Positions 59,526 to 64,000 of a stretch of DNA of 64,000 nt are shown piece by piece. A model generated the notes under the pieces. The model was given only the letters and a program-made list of their open reading frames with translations. It did not search any database and was not told the DNA's origin. The position numbers were made by a program, and so were the translations under genes. Each line of letters begins with the position of its first letter. Positions within the stretch are counted from its first letter, which is position 1. Origin of the DNA: Corylus avellana (Eukaryota; Streptophyta; Magnoliopsida; Fagales; Betulaceae); NCBI RefSeq assembly GCF_901000735.1, contig NC_081541.1:23863885-23927884 (forward strand), given 5' to 3'.

Positions 59526-60699
59526 GTCAAAACTATGGACAATGAGTTGGAATCCATGTATTCCAACAAGGTCTGGACTCTTGTAAAGGCGCCTAACAAC
59601 ATTAAACATATTAGTTGTATATGGGTTTTACAGGAGAAAGAGAGGGGTGGATGGGAAGGTTGAAACCTTCAAGGAAAGAATGGTGACAAAAAGGGTTTTT
59701 ACTAAAAAAGAATGAATCAATTATAAGGAAACCTTTTTCTTTAGTAGCCATGCTTAAGTCAATCTGGATACGCTTGGCCATTGCCACTCATTTTTTATGA
59801 GATTAATGAATGTTAATACTGCCCTTATAAATAAATAGGCAACTTGACGAGGGCATCTATAGGATGCAGTCAGCTGGGTTTATAGTTGAGAACCAGGAGA
59901 ATTTAGTAAGTTGCAAAGGTCTATTTATGGATTTAAGCAAGCATTCCAGTCATGGAACATCGGGTTCGATGAGACAATCAAACAGTTCAGTTTAGAATAA
60001 AACTAGGACGAACCATGTGTGTACAAGAAGTATTAAGATAGAGTTGTAATGTTTTTTGTGTTGTATGTTGATAATATCATACTCATTGAAAACGAAGTAG
60101 GGACATTATCAACAAGAAGAATTTGGTTGTCTAATCATATTGATATGAAGGATTTGGGAGAAACAATCTATATCCTAGGGATCAAGTTCTGGTAAGATCA
60201 CAAAATAGGATAATAGACTTAATCCAAACTGTATACATAAAAAACAGTCTTAGTAAGATTTAGCATTCTAGATTCCAAAAAAAAAGTTACTTCCTTTAGG
60301 CATGAAGTTCCTCTAACTAAATAATAGTGTCCTAATACACTTCAAGAAGAAGAGTAAATGAGGGTTGTTCCTTATGCTTCAGCTATAAAGAAGCGTCATG
60401 TATGTTATGCGCTAGACAAGATATTTGTTTTGTAGTTGGCTTGGTCAACGTATATCAATCAAACCCTAAACAATCACATTAGGTAGCAATAAAGCATATA
60501 CTCGAGTATTTTCGAAGAATGAGAAATTATTTGCTTAAACTACCAATGTGAGGGTTTGCAAGTTACTAGTTACACTGATTGTGAGTCTCAAAAGTCTATT
60601 TTCGAATATGTCTTTACCCTAAGTGAAGGAGCCATTATAAATTGAATATATTGCGGCCTATGAGGCAGCAAAGGAATTCAGCTTTGGCGTCATGTGATT

Positions 60700-62054
60700 A
60701 ATTAGTTTTTGTTTCTTTGTTTTTTTAAGTATGTGATTACTTAGTTGATCAATCAAACAAAATATCATACTTTCCAAAACTAAAAAAAAAAAAAAAAAAA
60801 AGACAAAGGGCGCGTGGGAGTGGGAGCTCCGTTTGAACGGGCAGAAAGTTCAAAAAAATTTGAAAAGGAAGCGGGCCAGATTGAGATTTTGCATGCGAGG
60901 GAGGGTTTTAGAACCGTTGAGGTAAAAACAACCTTAAAAGTTAAAACCTCCAAATCACTCTCATCGTCTAAGTCTTCCCACTTCTTTTAAATTTTGAAAT
61001 TAAACCCCCAAACCCTCCCAAAGCGCGCTTCTTCCACTCGCTCGCTCTCTCTCTCTCTCTTCTTTTTGAATGCTAGGGATCTATATATAAAAAAGCCTTG
61101 GCGAAAGCGGAGAGGAGCCTTTTGGGTTTTCGAATAACCAGAGCTCAGATCCATAAATCTATTCTCTCTCTCTCTCTCTCGTATTATTGAAGGTTATTCC
61201 TGAAAGCCCGCATTCAAATTTGTAACTTGTAAGCTACATTGTCCCTCTTTTGTATCTGATTGTTGGAAATTACCTGTTGGTTGAAGTTTTCATTTCAGTT
61301 TTACTTGTGGGTGTATTTGTTATATTTCCTTCGTTTGTTATCTCTATTGCAACAAGTGGATTTGGTTACGTACTGTGAATTCCATCTGGGTTCTCGCTAA
61401 ATTGCCCAGTTACCATCTGGGATCCTAAATATTCAGAGAAATCCAATTTTCCATTTGGGTTTATGCTAATATGCTCATTTTTCTCATTTGGGTTTCTCTA
61501 ATTTATTTTAATTTGCGTTTATGTCAGCTCTAGATCTTTGTAAATTTCTGCTCGTAAAACCCATATCTGATTTTCCTTTTTCATTCCATTTTCAAGAGAT
61601 GTAGAACATTTGATTGTGTCCCACTAGTTTTACTGCGCTTCAAGTGATAGATTTACTAACAAGAGTTAGGCAGAAGGTTTCTATAGATATCAGTTTATTG
61701 CCCATAACATAACATCGAGGAAAGGAAAGAAAAAAATTTGGCTTTGACGCGATGAAATTTCCATTTTAAGTTTTATTCGTTTGTTTTCCTATCATGTTAT
61801 CTCAGTGAGTATTCCCAAACTGAAGAGCAAACACTGCCCTCAAATACAAATTTTGATACTTCCAATGACAATAGCTTACTTTCTTTGACGTTAGCAGTGC
61901 CCCATTATATTAAATTACCGTCTTAATCAATGTTCTTGCTTTGTGGAACGATAAATTGATTACATCTGTTTCTTTGTGGCATGTATAGATTAATTTGTTC
62001 TCTTCAACAATTTTGGTAATTGACTGTTACCTGCTCGATTTTTGGTCTCAAAGA
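60700..62054 (+). other. Promoter and 5' untranslated region of the F-box gene
   Basis: A poly-A tract lies at 60782-60800 and CT repeats at 61038-61060 and 61162-61180. TATA at 61083-61091 probably starts transcription near 61115. A 5' untranslated intron is likely: donor ACTTGTAAGC near 61229, acceptor GTATAG ending at 61989. No other gene is seen. Confidence 0.5.
61083..61091 (+). promoter_or_regulatory. Probable TATA box of the F-box gene
   Basis: TATATATAA lies just downstream of CT repeats and about 30 bp before a leader-like stretch. The start codon is about 960 bp further, after the proposed untranslated intron. Confidence 0.5.
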
Positions 62055-63517
62055 ATGGACTCTCTCCCTGATGCACTTGTTCAACACATCTTATCGTACA
62101 TCAACAATTCCAAGGATGTGGCAGTTTGCAACTGTGTCTCTAAGCGGTGGAAAGACTCATTGCCTTATATTCGTAGCCTTTACTTTGCACGGAACTCTTT
62201 TGACAATCTTTCTGGCCAGGAAAATCCTGACAACATTGTGTGGAAGATGATATCATCAATTGTTAGACTAGAGGAGCTTGTCGTGTATAGCCCATTTTCT
62301 GGTGTTGGCCTTGCTTCATGGCTTTCACTTTTAGGCCCATCCCTCCGGCATCTGGAGCTCCGAATGGATAATCTTGTTGAACATCAGGTCTGTAATGACT
62401 CAAAATTAGATTGCATTAGCGCTGCAAAGAATTTGGAATCACTAAAACTTTGGGGTGTGTTAATGACCCATTCCCCCAAGTGGGATGTCTTCCAAAATCT
62501 CTGGAACCTTGAAATTGTTGGGGCAAGATTGGACGATCCTTCATTATCGGCTGCACTTCGAGGGTGTCCTAATCTGACCAACTTGTTGCTGCTTGGTTGT
62601 GAAGGGGTTAGATTGGTTTCGATTGAATTGCCACATTTGAAGCAGTGTAAGCTGGATTTTTATGGCTTGGGTAACTGCCAACTTTCTATCACATCCCCCA
62701 AAATTGAATTCCTTGAGGTGCAAGGTTGTAGTTGGATTAGGGTTCATGAGACAAATTGTTTGAAGAATCTTTCAATTGCCAATAATTCAGGTAACTATCA
62801 GCAGAAGTATCTAATTCTGATTACTTTCCAGCTTCTAGTCCTTTCTAGCTTAGAATTATCACCCAATGATTTGAATTATAACTGTAACTGATTTTTGTGT
62901 TCTGGTAAATCTCTTTAGGGAAAGTCTACAGGGTGGATTTTGGGAAACTTGAGGCTCTCGAGTTCTTGTCCATTAGAGGAGTCCAGTGGCGTTGGGATGC
63001 AGTAAGCAATATGCTTAAATGGGCAAGTGAGGTGAAGCATCTCTACATGAAGGTTGAATTCACTGGGGATTCTGACGCCCTTCAACCCTTTCCGGAGATC
63101 GACTTAGTTGAGTTTTTTAACAGTCACCCCAAATTGCAAAAGTTCGATATCCATGGTGCCATGTTTGCTGCTCTTTGCCAGAAGAACAGCCTAAAACATG
63201 TGAGTTGATAATTTCATATAGCTGTCATATTTATGCTTGAGGTGGGTTTTAAGATGTCATAGTTTGAGTGGGATTTGCAGGTGGATTCAGGATTTGTAAT
63301 TCTATCTCTGGAGGAGCTGGTGATTACGGTGAGATCACCCCTAAATGCTGAACAGAAAATGAGCACTCTTGAGTCCTTGTTGAAGTATGGGAAGAATTTG
63401 AAGTCAATGGTAGTAAAGATTTTGCAGATGAAGAGCAATCATAGCAGTGCTGATGATTTCTTTGACGAGATTTGCAAGTTTAGATACATGAACCGCAAGA
63501 TTGTTCGAATAGAATAA
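62055..63517 (+). CDS. F-box/LRR protein, At1g10780 type
   Basis: Three coding exons: 62055-62790, 62919-63199 and 63281-63517, GT-AG and in frame, giving 417 residues, about the length I recall for Arabidopsis At1g10780. An F-box spans about residues 1-45 (MDSLPDALVQHILSYI, then VCNCVSKRWKDSLP) and would bind SKP1 in an SCF ubiquitin ligase. The rest is an RNI/LRR-like fold with repeated LxxLxL spacing (LRHLELRMDNL, LTNLLLLGCEGV, LKQCKLDFYGL). The C-terminus RSPLNAEQKMSTLESLLKYG is strongly kept in this family. The substrate is unknown. An in-frame ATG at 61995 would add 20 residues but precedes the conserved MDSLPDA start, so 62055 is preferred. The gene looks intact. Confidence 0.92.
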
Positions 63518-64000
63518 AGCTTACAGGGGCAATTCCTCTCATTTTCCCATTTAGTTTGAACGCTTTCAATTGATTCTCTGATTACAGCTTGACTTGTGAT
63601 CTGATTTTAACTTTACTCGTTCTTTAACGAATGGGGTTCATAATATGCATTGTTTTATTAACTTCCAGCTTTTGAGTTATGATTTTGCTGTCTTTCATCT
63701 TCTGAATTTGAAAAGCGGACTTTTCTGAGTGGTAAAGTTTATAAGTGTCCTATAGGAAATTAAATTAACAACTAACCAGGCCCCTAAACTAAAAGTTTTT
63801 GTCCTTCTAGCTTCTAAGCATGTGCCTGAACCGATGGTCTGTTTGCATTGACAAGTAAACCAATTAATCTATTTAGATGATGTTGTTGCAGAAGCTACAG
63901 ACTTGAGGTACTAGTTCTATTTAGAGATATTTGGTGAAGGAGGGTAGAATAATTTGCCTGATGTGAGAAGCATGTCACCATTGAAAAGATTGTCTCTTCT
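63518..64000. other. F-box gene 3' flank
   Basis: Probable 3' untranslated region followed by intergenic DNA to the window edge. No further coding region is recognised. Confidence 0.5.

Larger units (their letters stand above)
58560..60700 (+). pseudogene. Decayed Copia reverse transcriptase/RNase H, split by a hAT element
   Basis: Before the insertion, 58655-58700 reads EEAVNEVDANYWVKT in one frame. It resumes after 59534 with MDNELESMYSNKVWTLVKAP and GVDGKVETFKERMVTK, the start of a Copia reverse transcriptase. Later frames recall VDNI and RNase H regions (about 60060-60660). Many stops and frameshifts make it inactive. Confidence 0.75.

Overview
This window is nuclear DNA of a flowering plant, most likely a woody eudicot. 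The evidence is spliced genes with GT-AG introns, AT-rich intergenic DNA, CT microsatellites, plant-specific families (FAR1/FRS, RALF, an At1g10780-type F-box protein, a chloroplast rhomboid) and a dense mix of plant transposons. Five N runs (2446-2545, 6624-6723, 13141-13240, 27670-27769, 34479-34552) show that it is a scaffold of joined contigs. All assignments come from reading the sequence; no database was searched.

Layout. 1-2.2 kb: degenerate, repeat-rich DNA. 2.2-5.8 kb: an LTR-type element bounded by the target duplication TAAGG. 6.4-7.05 kb: a CACTA miniature element. 7.4-7.75 kb: a fold-back element. 8.47-9.97 kb: a RING-H2 ubiquitin ligase gene whose short second exon is easily missed. 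9.4-13.14 kb: block A1, repeated in direct orientation as A2 at 27.77-31.3 kb; both carry a terminal-inverted-repeat element with a captured armadillo-like gene fragment and an antisense LINE-like insertion. 13.24-17.94 kb: block B1, an inverted near-identical copy of B2 at 33.64-39.42 kb; it holds the first six exons of a rhomboid gene (RBL10-like) and part of a Copia element. 18.06-25.78 kb: a MULE-type transposon. 26.7-27.0 kb: a RALF-like peptide gene. 31.7-32.07 kb: a textbook TRIM retrotransposon. 33.9-35.0 kb: a PIF/Harbinger-like element that B1 lacks. 35.2-45.04 kb: the complete RBL10-like gene with a 5.1-kb Copia element in intron 6. 48.36-51.19 kb (minus): a membrane-anchored plant protein resembling DUF7036. 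51-58.5 kb: intergenic and LTR-like DNA. 58.5-60.7 kb: a decayed Copia polyprotein split by a hAT element that captured exon 1 of a PLP-homeostasis protein gene. 62.06-63.52 kb: an F-box/LRR gene.

The most interesting object is the 18-25.8 kb MULE. Its FAR1-type transposase gene keeps an apparently complete DDE triad and SWIM finger and reads in frame, across two further introns, into the C-terminus of VARICOSE/EDC4, the mRNA-decapping scaffold. The same element carries pieces of a SKP1 gene, an RID3-like WD40 gene and probably an AP2/ERF gene, read from the opposite end. Gene capture recurs at three loci here: this MULE, the hAT element and the A1/A2 element.

Caution. Each copy of the direct (A) and inverted (B) duplications meets, lies next to or is interrupted by a sequencing gap. 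The contig 13241-27669 could therefore be an alternative haplotype placed in inverted orientation rather than a true tandem duplication. Exon boundaries are by eye from splice consensus, frame and family similarity.
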